DNA of 64,000 nucleotides. Source: Nitrospira sp. GTDB taxonomy: Bacteria; Nitrospirota; Nitrospiria; Nitrospirales; Nitrospiraceae. Within the stretch, counting starts at the first letter, position 1, and the number at the start of each line of letters is the position of its first letter. The notes under the pieces were generated by a model. The model was not told the origin of the DNA and did no database searches. It saw nothing but the letters and a program-made list of their open reading frames with translations. The stretch is taken from assembly GCA_015903945.1 (NCBI GenBank), contig JABMDL010000015.1, positions 1 through 64,000 on the forward strand, given 5' to 3'. Both the position numbers and the translations under genes were made by a program. Below are positions 43,041 through 50,403 of this stretch, piece after piece.

Positions 43041-44092
43041 CACGATGGCTCATCGCGGCGATGCTGCTAACGGCCGGCTGCGGCTCGAAAGATGAGCCGG
43101 TCATGTCGGCGGTGTCGGCTACGCCGCAGAGCACCATTCAAGCGTCAGTCATCGAGATCCGGAGCGTCCTGGCTCCCGTGCGCGTCGAAGTGACCGGCCA
43201 GGTCACGCCAATCTTCCAAGCCGTGCTCTCCAGCCGCATCCAAGGAACGATCGACCAGCTGCTCGTTCGAGAAGGCGCGATGGTCGTCAAGGGCCAGACG
43301 CTCATTCAGCTGGACAGCCGCGACGTGGAGGCCGACATGGCGCGGGCGTCGGCGGACGTCGAGAACGCGAAGGCGCAGCTCGATCGCATGGAGACGCTCT
43401 ATGGCCAGGACGCGGTCTCGAAACAGGAAATGGAGAATGCGACCCGCGCCTACAAGATCGCGGAAGCCGGCCGCAAGGCGGTGCTGGCCCAGCTAAGTTA
43501 CACGGTCGTCAAGGCGCCGTTCGACGGGGTGATCACCGAAAAGATGGTAGAAGCGGGCGAATTGGCCTCGCCGGGGCAGCCGCTGTTGAGAATGGAAAAT
43601 CCCCGGCAACTGCGGCTGGAGGCGACCGTGGCGGAAGGCGATTTGAGATCGGTGTCACGTGGGGACAAGATTTCCGTGTTCATCGACGCGTTGGAAGGAC
43701 GAACGCTGGCCGGGGTCGTTGCCCAGATTCTCCCCGCCGGCGACCCGCAAACGCACACCTTCACCGTGAAAGCGGACCTGCCTCCGGTGCCGGGGCTGAA
43801 GACCGGCATGTTCGGACGGTTTCAATTGGACAAGGGAACCAGCAAGACGATTCTCGTCCCGGAGACCGCCGTCGTCGAGCGCGGGGAGCTGACGAGCGTC
43901 TTTGCCGTCGGCTCCGATCGGATCGCCCGGCTCCGCTGGGTCAAGACCGGACGCCGGTTGGACAAGCAGGTTGAAATCCTGTCCGGCGTGAACGTCGGCG
44001 AGTCGGTGCTGCTCGACGCAGCCCGCGGTATCGATGGCGCCACAGTCAAAATCGTGGAAACGGCCGCAAAGCCGGCGACAAAAACTCCGTGA
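43037..44092 (+). CDS. RND efflux periplasmic adaptor (membrane fusion lipoprotein)
   Basis: From ATG 43037 the product is 351 residues: lipoprotein signal ending LLTAGC, then the adaptor pattern of a barrel-sandwich half (VTGQVTPIFQAVLSSRIQGT, LLVREGAMVVKGQTLIQLDS), a coiled hairpin (ADMARASADVENAKAQLDRM), the second lipoyl half (VVKAPFDGVITEKMVEAGEL) and a beta-barrel domain (AGVVAQILPAGDPQTHTFTV). It joins the inner-membrane RND pump encoded next to the TolC-type channel at 47682. The longer frame from 42986 is not used. Confidence 0.92.
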   Translation: MTRWLIAAMLLTAGCGSKDEPVMSAVSATPQSTIQASVIEIRSVLAPVRVEVTGQVTPIFQAVLSSRIQGTIDQLLVREGAMVVKGQTLIQLDSRDVEADMARASADVENAKAQLDRMETLYGQDAVSKQEMENATRAYKIAEAGRKAVLAQLSYTVVKAPFDGVITEKMVEAGELASPGQPLLRMENPRQLRLEATVAEGDLRSVSRGDKISVFIDALEGRTLAGVVAQILPAGDPQTHTFTVKADLPPVPGLKTGMFGRFQLDKGTSKTILVPETAVVERGELTSVFAVGSDRIARLRWVKTGRRLDKQVEILSGVNVGESVLLDAARGIDGATVKIVETAAKPATKTP

Positions 44093-44100
44093 AGCGGGCC

Positions 44101-44153
44101 TCGTATCTCGTGAAGCGTATCTCGCTATCCGTCCTGCGCTTCACGAGATACGA
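44101..44153. repeat. Perfect 17-base hairpin (TCGTATCTCGTGAAGCG)
   Basis: TCGTATCTCGTGAAGCG (44101-44117) and CGCTTCACGAGATACGA (44137-44153) are exact inverse copies with a 19-base loop. Further words (ACGCATGACGGTTGACGC) continue to the start codon of the RND gene at 44175, which lies in a repeated CGCATGACG word. The CGCTTCACGAG word recurs inside that gene at 45090-45115. Confidence 0.8.
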
Positions 44154-44174
44154 ACGACGCATGACGGTTGACGC

Positions 44175-47100
44175 ATGACGAACTACCGCCCGGGCCTGTC
44201 CGGCCGCATCGCCGCCCTCTTCATCGGAAGCAAGCTGACGCCGCTCATCATGCTGGGGGCGCTGCTGCTGGGCCTGTTCGCGATCGTCGCCACGCCGCGT
44301 GAAGAAGAGCCGCAGATTGTCGTGCCCATGGCCGACGTCTGGCTGCCCTTTCCCGGCGCCTCGGCCAAAGTCGTCGAAGAGCAACTGACCAAGCCGTTTG
44401 AACGCAAGATCTCCGAGATCAAGGGCGTGGAGTACGTCTACTCGATCTCGCGGCCGGGCGGCGCGCTGATCATCGTCCGCTTCTACGTCGGCCAGCCGAT
44501 GGAGCAGAGTCTGGTCGATCTCTACGACAAACTGATGTCGAATCAGGATCTGCTGCCGCCGGGAGCCGAACCCTTTCTGGTCAAGCCGAAAGACGTGAAC
44601 GACGTCCCGATCGTGACGGTCACCCTGTCGAGCTGGCGGTACGGCGAATTCGAATTGCATCAATTGGCCGAGCAGGTGTTGGAAGAGGCCAAGAAAGTCG
44701 CCGGCACCTCCGGCGGCTTCATCGTCGGCGGCCGGGCGCGCGAATTACAGGTCGAGATCGATCCGGCGAGGCTGAAGGCTTATGGACTGACGCCGCTGCA
44801 AACGGCGGCCGTCATCCGCGGAGAGAATCGCGCCTTGCCGACGGGACGGTTCGACAGCCGCAATCAAAGTTTTCTTGTAGAGACCGGCCGCTTTATCCGG
44901 TCCCGCGATGACTTGGAGAATCTCGTCGTCGGAGTCCATGAACAGCGGCCCGTCTACCTGCGGCAGGTGGCCGGCGTGATCGACGGGCCGGCCGAGGCCA
45001 AGAGCTACGTCTGGTTCGGCCTCGGCGCCGGTGGCGCCCAGGATATTCGTCAACCGTCAACCGTCAACCGTGAAAGCGGTCTTGCGAGCGACGCTTCACG
45101 AGCGACGCTTCACGAGCTTCCGGCGGTGACCGTGGCGATTGCCAAGCAGGCCGGCGTGAATGCCGTCACGGTGGCCGCGGAGGTTATCCGCAAGGTCGAA
45201 GACATGAAAGGCGTGACGATTCCGGCGGACGTGCGCGTGACCGTCACCCGCGATTACGCGCAGGAGAAGGCCAACGAGCTGCTGTGGCATCTGCTCATCG
45301 CCATCGTCGCCGTCGTCCTCTTTCTCGGCGTCGCGCTGGGGCCGCGTCCGGCGCTGGTCGTGTCCCTTGCGATCCCCCTCACCCTGGCCTTGACCCTCTT
45401 TACATCCATGCTCATCGGCTACACGATCAACCGCGTGACGCTCTTTGCGTTGATCTTTTCCATCGGTATTCTGGTGGACGACGCCATCGTCGTCGTCGAG
45501 AATACGTACCGGCATATGATGCTGCGCCTCCGGCCCCATGACGAAGCGTCGATCTACGCCGTCGACGAAGTCGGCAACCCGACGATTCTGGCGACCTTCA
45601 CCGTCATTGCCGCGCTCCTTCCGATGGCCTTCGTCTCCGGCTTGATGGGCCCCTACATGAGGCCGATTCCCATCAATGCTTCCATCGCCATGTTTTATTC
45701 CCTGCTCGTCGCTTTCGTCGTGATTCCATGGTTCTGCCGGACCTGCTACCGGCCCGGGGCCGCCGTCAAGGGAGTCGATCACGAAGACGACGACACCGGC
45801 TGGATCGCCCGCTTCTATCGCCGGGCGCTCTCCCCGCTGTTGGTCCGGCCGGTTCTGGCGTATTCGTTCCTGGGCGTGGTCGCGCTCTTGCTCGCCGGGT
45901 CTTGTGTCTTGTTTTACACGCGCCACGTCGTCGTGAAGATGCTGCCGTTCGACAACAAGAGCGAGATCCAGCTGGTGATCGACATGCCGGAAGGCACGAC
46001 GCTGGAGGAGACAGCCCGCGCCGCCAAGGCCCTGACCCAGTATGTCCGCACCGTTCCCGAGGTGCGGGACTATCAGGCCTATGTCGGCACGGCGTCTCCC
46101 TTCAACTTCAACGGATTGGTGCGCCACTACTTTTTGCGGTCGCTGCCGCACGAGGCGGACATTCAGATCAATCTCGTGGCCAAGCAGGAACGGGCCGCCC
46201 AGAGCCACGAGATCGCGCAGAGGATTCGTCCCGCGGTGCACGAGATCGCTCGCGAATATGGGGCGAACGTGAAGGTCGTCGAAGTGCCGCCGGGGCCGCC
46301 CGTGCAGTCGGTGCTGGTGGCGGAAGTGTACGGGCCCGATTACGGGCGGCAACTTGCCGTCGCACAGGAGGTCCGAGCGCTGTTCGAGTCCACGCGGGGT
46401 GTCGTCGACGTGGACGACTTTATCGAGGCGGATCAGGTGAAGTATGTCTTCACGGTCGATCGCGCGAAAGCGGCCCTCGCCGGTATTTCGTCCGAGGAAA
46501 TCGTCCACACGCTGCGCATGGCCGTGGAGGGGACGAAAGTCGGCCTCGTCCATATTCCTCAAGAGAAGAGTCCCGTGCAAATCGTGCTGCGCCTGCCCCT
46601 GGCGGAGCGAACCGGGCTCGAACATATCGGCGAAATCGGGCTGCGGACGGGCAAGGGCGGGATCGTCCAGCTTTCCGAGTTGCTCACGGTCGAACAGACG
46701 ATCCAGGACAAGGCGATCTACCACAAGAACCAGAAGCCGGTGGTCTACGTGACGGCGGACGTGGGAGGGCCGGGCGCGGAAAAGGCGGAGAGTCCGGTTT
46801 ACGGGGTGCTCGGTGTCGGGAAGAAATTGGAAGACTATCGGCCGGCTGAGGGCTATCGGGTCGAACAATACTATGCGACCCAACCCTGGTCGGAAGACAA
46901 GATGTCCATGAAATGGGACGGGGAGTGGCACATCACCTATGAGACGTTCCGTGACATGGGTATCGCGTTTGGCGTGGCGATGCTGCTGATCTATTTGCTC
47001 ATCGTCGGGCAGTTCCAGTCGTTTCTCACGCCGCTGATCATCATGGCGCCGATTCCGCTCACGCTCATCGGCATTCTGCCCGGCCATTGGCTGACCGGCT

Positions 47101-47471
47101 TCTACTTCACCGCCACGTCGATGATCGGCTTCATCGCGCTCGCCGGCATCATCGTCCGGAACTCGATTTTGTTGGTGGACTTTATTCAGTTGCAAGAGCG
47201 CGCGGGTGTTCCGTCGCTGGACGCCGTCATCAAAGCGGGCGCCATCCGCACGAGGCCCATTCTTCTGACGGCCGCCGCGCTGATGGTGGGCGCCTTCGTG
47301 ATCATTCTCGATCCGATCTTCCAAGGCCTGGCGGTCTCACTGCTCTTCGGCGTGGGCGCGTCCACCCTCCTGACACTCATAGTCATTCCGGTCCTCTACC
47401 ATCATGTCGTCGGAAGACTCAAGAAGGGGCCCGGCGCTCCGTCCCCGGAGCCGGTACCCGGCATTCAGTGA
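44175..47471 (+). CDS. RND (HAE/AcrB-type) efflux permease
   Basis: The 1098-residue protein has the RND layout: first membrane helix (TPLIMLGALLLGLFAIVATP), a periplasmic porter domain, six further helices (LLIAIVAVVLFLGVAL; VTLFALIFSIGILVDDAIVV with the proton-relay Asp pair), a second periplasmic half, and a final helix group (MIGFIALAGIIVRNSILLVD). It exports compounds or metals with proton motive force through the adaptor (43037) and TolC (47682). Residues about 291-314 are encoded by a repeat block (45047-45116), an in-frame insertion in the porter region. The start codon is also in repeat sequence. The substrate is unknown. Confidence 0.93.
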   Translation: MTNYRPGLSGRIAALFIGSKLTPLIMLGALLLGLFAIVATPREEEPQIVVPMADVWLPFPGASAKVVEEQLTKPFERKISEIKGVEYVYSISRPGGALIIVRFYVGQPMEQSLVDLYDKLMSNQDLLPPGAEPFLVKPKDVNDVPIVTVTLSSWRYGEFELHQLAEQVLEEAKKVAGTSGGFIVGGRARELQVEIDPARLKAYGLTPLQTAAVIRGENRALPTGRFDSRNQSFLVETGRFIRSRDDLENLVVGVHEQRPVYLRQVAGVIDGPAEAKSYVWFGLGAGGAQDIRQPSTVNRESGLASDASRATLHELPAVTVAIAKQAGVNAVTVAAEVIRKVEDMKGVTIPADVRVTVTRDYAQEKANELLWHLLIAIVAVVLFLGVALGPRPALVVSLAIPLTLALTLFTSMLIGYTINRVTLFALIFSIGILVDDAIVVVENTYRHMMLRLRPHDEASIYAVDEVGNPTILATFTVIAALLPMAFVSGLMGPYMRPIPINASIAMFYSLLVAFVVIPWFCRTCYRPGAAVKGVDHEDDDTGWIARFYRRALSPLLVRPVLAYSFLGVVALLLAGSCVLFYTRHVVVKMLPFDNKSEIQLVIDMPEGTTLEETARAAKALTQYVRTVPEVRDYQAYVGTASPFNFNGLVRHYFLRSLPHEADIQINLVAKQERAAQSHEIAQRIRPAVHEIAREYGANVKVVEVPPGPPVQSVLVAEVYGPDYGRQLAVAQEVRALFESTRGVVDVDDFIEADQVKYVFTVDRAKAALAGISSEEIVHTLRMAVEGTKVGLVHIPQEKSPVQIVLRLPLAERTGLEHIGEIGLRTGKGGIVQLSELLTVEQTIQDKAIYHKNQKPVVYVTADVGGPGAEKAESPVYGVLGVGKKLEDYRPAEGYRVEQYYATQPWSEDKMSMKWDGEWHITYETFRDMGIAFGVAMLLIYLLIVGQFQSFLTPLIIMAPIPLTLIGILPGHWLTGFYFTATSMIGFIALAGIIVRNSILLVDFIQLQERAGVPSLDAVIKAGAIRTRPILLTAAALMVGAFVIILDPIFQGLAVSLLFGVGASTLLTLIVIPVLYHHVVGRLKKGPGAPSPEPVPGIQ
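45047..45116. repeat. Repeat block inserted in frame in the RND permease gene
   Basis: The block begins with a CGTCAACCGTCAACCGTCAA run and ends with two copies of GCGACGCTTCACGAG. Its words match those of the hairpins at 44101-44153 and 49091-49183. It adds about 24 residues (QPSTVNRESGLASDASRATL) with no family counterpart, without breaking the frame. Confidence 0.75.
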
Positions 47472-47510
47472 GAGGCAGGGCGATCGCTCAGAGACGGAAC
47501 TGGCGCTAAC

Positions 47511-47527
47511 CGTTGCCTTTTGCGACA
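47511..47527. promoter_or_regulatory. Degenerate palindrome CGTTGC-CTTTT-GCGACA
   Basis: It keeps one perfect GCGACA half and the 5-base spacing of the palindrome at 40753-40769; the other half matches at 4 of 6 positions. Its centre is about 116 bases upstream of the GG of the sigma-54-like promoter at 47633-47650. Confidence 0.4.
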
Positions 47528-47632
47528 GCCCTAGTTTCTTTGCTGTAGCAAGACACCACGGAGCGCGAGCGTCTATGATGCCGGTTCGGTCCAACCAGTC
47601 AATTTTTCTATCGGAACTTCGGTGGTTCCCAT

Positions 47633-47650
47633 GCGGCTCCCTCCTTGCAC
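47633..47650 (+). promoter_or_regulatory. Sigma-54-like promoter of the tolC-type gene
   Basis: GCGGCTCCCTCCTTGCAC has GG (47635-47636) and GC (47647-47648) 10 bases apart and TTGCA at -12. It differs at only two positions from the site at 40883-40899. The tolC-type start codon is about 34 bases downstream of the -12 element. Confidence 0.5.
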
Positions 47651-47681
47651 TGGCGCCGTACTGAAAGAATGGAGATATTCG

Positions 47682-49079
47682 ATGGCTGTTCTCCAACGAA
47701 CGATAAGGGTGTGTCTGCGTGGTCTCCTGATTGGATGGCTCGCCCCTTCTTTCCTCTTCTTCCTGCCATCCTGGGGGATCGGCGAGGGAGTCGCCGGGGC
47801 GGAGGAGCCAGGGTCGGGCCCTCCGGAACTCCGGCTCAGTCTTCGGGATGCCATTCAGGCGGCCATCGACAACAACGTCAACGTCCGCTTGTTGAAAGAG
47901 CGCATTGCCGCGGCGCAGGCCCAGGCCGATGTCAGCCTCGGCGCCTTGCTGCCGAATGTGTCCGGCTACGTGAACGGACGGAACCAAACGGTCAACCTCG
48001 CCGCCTTCGGGCTTCCCGCCGACCGGCTTGCTGGTTTCGGATTGACGCGCAGCGTGACGGAGCCGTTCGAGGTCTACGATGCGCGGGCCACCTTGGTGCA
48101 GAACGTGTTTAGCCTGAGCCTCATTCAGCGATGGCGCGCCGCCAGGGCCGGGGTCGATGTCGCTTCCTTGGAAGCGGAAGTGACCAAACGCGACGTGATG
48201 GCGGCGGTCGGACTGCTCTACATCGAAGCGCTGCGGGCCGACGAAGCGGTGAAAGCGCGGGAAGCCGATATCGAGCTCAGCCGGCAACTCCTGAAATTGG
48301 CGAGAGATCGAAGGGCGGCGGGTATCGCCACGGGCTTGGATGTGACCAGAGAAGAAGTCCAGGTGGAAAACAACAAGCAGCGGCAGCTCGTGTCGCAGAA
48401 TGAACAAGAGAGCGCGCGGCTGAATTTGATTCGCGCCCTGGGGATTGCCTTCGACGTGCGATTGGTGCTGACCGGCGAGCTCAAGTTCGTGCCGGTGGAG
48501 CCTCAACGAACGGAAGAGGCCCTCACGGTCGCCCGGGAACAGCGGGTGGAGTTGAAGGCCCAAGAGAATCGCCAGAAGCTGGCGGCGCTCAGCCTCAGTT
48601 CCGTGGCCGGCGAACGGTTGCCGTCGCTCTCGCTGAACGGCGATTACGGATGGATCGGGGTGAAGCCGGAAGACGCGCTGGCGACGCGCTCAATCGGGCT
48701 GACGTTCTCGGTTCCGATCTTCGACGGAGGCCAGCGGGAAAGCCGCATTTCGGAAACCCGCAGCCGTGTCAGGCAGGAGTTGATCCGCATGAAGGATGTA
48801 TCGGATCAAGTGACGCTGGAGGTCCGGAACGCGTTGCTCACGCTGGAGTCGTCTACGCAGCAGGTGGCCGTCTCCGAGAAGGGGATGGAGCTGGCGCTGA
48901 AGGAATTGACCTTTGCGCGGGACCGGTTTGCCGCCGGCCTGACGACCAACATTGAAGTGACGAACGCCCAAACATCCGTCGCGCGCGCGCGCGACAATCA
49001 GATCGAAGCCCTGTTCCGCTTCAATGCCTCGCGCATCAATCTGGCGCGGGCCAAAGGTGAAATTGAGAAGCTCTTCTGA
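47682..49079 (+). CDS. TolC-family outer membrane efflux channel
   Basis: From ATG 47682 (TGGAGA upstream) the product is 465 residues with a signal peptide (about 1-41) and the TolC pattern: LSLRDAIQAAIDNNVNVRLL, long helices (ERIAAAQAQADVSLGALLPN), beta segments, and a second repeat half (RTEEALTVAREQRVELKAQE, VEVTNAQTSVARARDN-like region near the end: TTNIEVTNAQTSVARARDNQ). It forms the exit duct for the RND pump encoded just upstream and perhaps for the ABC exporter downstream. It has its own candidate sigma-54 promoter. Confidence 0.92.
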   Translation: MAVLQRTIRVCLRGLLIGWLAPSFLFFLPSWGIGEGVAGAEEPGSGPPELRLSLRDAIQAAIDNNVNVRLLKERIAAAQAQADVSLGALLPNVSGYVNGRNQTVNLAAFGLPADRLAGFGLTRSVTEPFEVYDARATLVQNVFSLSLIQRWRAARAGVDVASLEAEVTKRDVMAAVGLLYIEALRADEAVKAREADIELSRQLLKLARDRRAAGIATGLDVTREEVQVENNKQRQLVSQNEQESARLNLIRALGIAFDVRLVLTGELKFVPVEPQRTEEALTVAREQRVELKAQENRQKLAALSLSSVAGERLPSLSLNGDYGWIGVKPEDALATRSIGLTFSVPIFDGGQRESRISETRSRVRQELIRMKDVSDQVTLEVRNALLTLESSTQQVAVSEKGMELALKELTFARDRFAAGLTTNIEVTNAQTSVARARDNQIEALFRFNASRINLARAKGEIEKLF

Positions 49080-49090
49080 AGGCCGTCATG

Positions 49091-49183
49091 CGTCAGTCGT
49101 CAACCGTCACTCGTCAATCGTGTGAAGAAAGAAATCTTGTCATGACATTCTTGCGTTTGACGAATGACGATTGACGACTAACG
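49091..49183. repeat. Hairpin repeat (CGTCAAC/CGTCAAT words)
   Basis: A 30-base left arm (49091-49120, starting CGTCAGTCGTCAACCG) pairs with a 30-base right arm (49154-49183, ending GATTGACGACTAACG) at 26 of 30 positions around a 33-base loop. It lies between tolC and the adaptor gene at 49198. The same words occur inside the RND gene at 45047-45075. Confidence 0.8.
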
Positions 49184-49197
49184 GTCATACACAGTCC

Positions 49198-50304
49198 ATG
49201 AAGATAGGCCGGAAGCAACTCGGTATGACGGTGCTCGTGATGACCCTGGCAGCCGGGGGCTATCTCGCGCTGGACCAATGGGTTTGGAACAACGACCTTC
49301 CTGAAGGCTTGATCCAGGCGAATGGCCGGATCGAGGGCGATCACGTCACCATCGCGAGCAAATTCCCAGGCCGAATCCAGGAACTGCTGGTACGTGAAGG
49401 AGCGTCGGTGACGGCAGGCCAAGTGCTCATTCGACTGGAGAATAGCCAGACCGCCGCCCGTGTTCAGCAGGCACGGCACGCAGCTGAGGCGTTGGAAGCG
49501 CAGGTGGAGGCGGCGCACATGACATTGGCCGTCCTCAATCTCGATGTGCCGCTCGCGATTGAGCGAGCGGATGCACAGGTCGCCAAGGCGAAGGACATGG
49601 TGGACAAGGCTCTTTCCGTGGAACGAGAAGCGCGCAGCGATGCCCAACGCTTCCGGGATCTCGCGGAGAAAGATGAAGCCTCAATCCAGCAGCGGGATCA
49701 AGCCGTCATGCGATGGGAGGTGGCGCAGAAAGACATCGCCTCCTCACGGTCCGCGTTAATTCAAGCGAACAAGGAACTCGCGCAGGCGGAACTAGGATGG
49801 AAGCGGATCCGCGCCAAAGAATTCGACGTTTCCGCGCTGGAGAGTCAGCGTGATCAGGCCTATGCCGTCCTCGATGAAGCCGAAAGCGTCCTCAACGATT
49901 TGACGATCACGGCTCCCACGAGCGGGACGGTCACGACAAGAATGGTCGATGCGGGCGAAGTGATTGCAGCAGGCACTCCGCTCCTCGAACTGGTCGATCT
50001 CGACCGCTTGTACCTCAAGGTCTATGTGCCGGAGGTGCAGATCGGGAAGGTTCGGCTAAATCTGCCTGCCCGCATCTTTACCGATGCCTTTCCGGATCAG
50101 CCGTTCGACGCGACCGTGCGCTACATCGCGTCGAAGGCCGAGTTCACCCCGAAGGAAGTGCAGACACCGGATGAGCGAGTGAAGTTGATCTACGCGGTGA
50201 AGCTGTATCTGAGCGACAATCCCGAGCACCGGTTGACGCCGGGTCTTCCGGCCGATGCGGTCATCCGATGGAAAGAAGATGTGGCGTGGGCTAAACCGAA
50301 ATGA
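49198..50304 (+). CDS. HlyD/YhiI-type periplasmic adaptor of an ABC exporter
   Basis: From ATG 49198 (MKIGRKQLGMTVLVMTLAAG) the product is 368 residues, with one N-terminal membrane segment (about 9-24), a lipoyl half (IQANGRIEGDHVTIASKFPG, RIQELLVREGASVTAGQVLI), a long coiled coil (about 85-220) and the second half (TITAPTSGTVTTRMVDAGEV). It links the ABC-2 pump encoded next to a TolC-type channel. No ribosome site is obvious because repeat sequence abuts the start; a Met at 49171 lies inside the repeat. Confidence 0.9.
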   Translation: MKIGRKQLGMTVLVMTLAAGGYLALDQWVWNNDLPEGLIQANGRIEGDHVTIASKFPGRIQELLVREGASVTAGQVLIRLENSQTAARVQQARHAAEALEAQVEAAHMTLAVLNLDVPLAIERADAQVAKAKDMVDKALSVEREARSDAQRFRDLAEKDEASIQQRDQAVMRWEVAQKDIASSRSALIQANKELAQAELGWKRIRAKEFDVSALESQRDQAYAVLDEAESVLNDLTITAPTSGTVTTRMVDAGEVIAAGTPLLELVDLDRLYLKVYVPEVQIGKVRLNLPARIFTDAFPDQPFDATVRYIASKAEFTPKEVQTPDERVKLIYAVKLYLSDNPEHRLTPGLPADAVIRWKEDVAWAKPK

Positions 50305-50306
50305 CA

Positions 50307-50403
50307 GGACTGAGCAACGAGGACTGAGGACCGAGATGCAACAACATTAAGGGCCTTCTATGCATTTATCTTCAACTCAGTCCTTAGTCCTCAGTCCTCA
50401 GCC
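50307..50403. repeat. Hairpin repeat (GGACTGA/CAGTCCT words) across the ABC gene start
   Basis: The left arm (50307-50335, starting GGACTGAGCAACGAGGACTG) and right arm (50376-50403, CTCAGTCCTTAGTCCTCAGT...) are imperfectly complementary. The ATG at 50360 lies in the loop, and the right arm encodes residues about 6-15 of the ATPase. The same words form the insert in the DUF2459 gene (1957-2039). Confidence 0.75.

Noticed and set aside
45096..47324. 742-codon open frame on the minus strand
   Set aside because: Shadow of the RND permease; the sequence is Asp/Arg/His-rich without domain features, while the plus strand carries clear RND helices.
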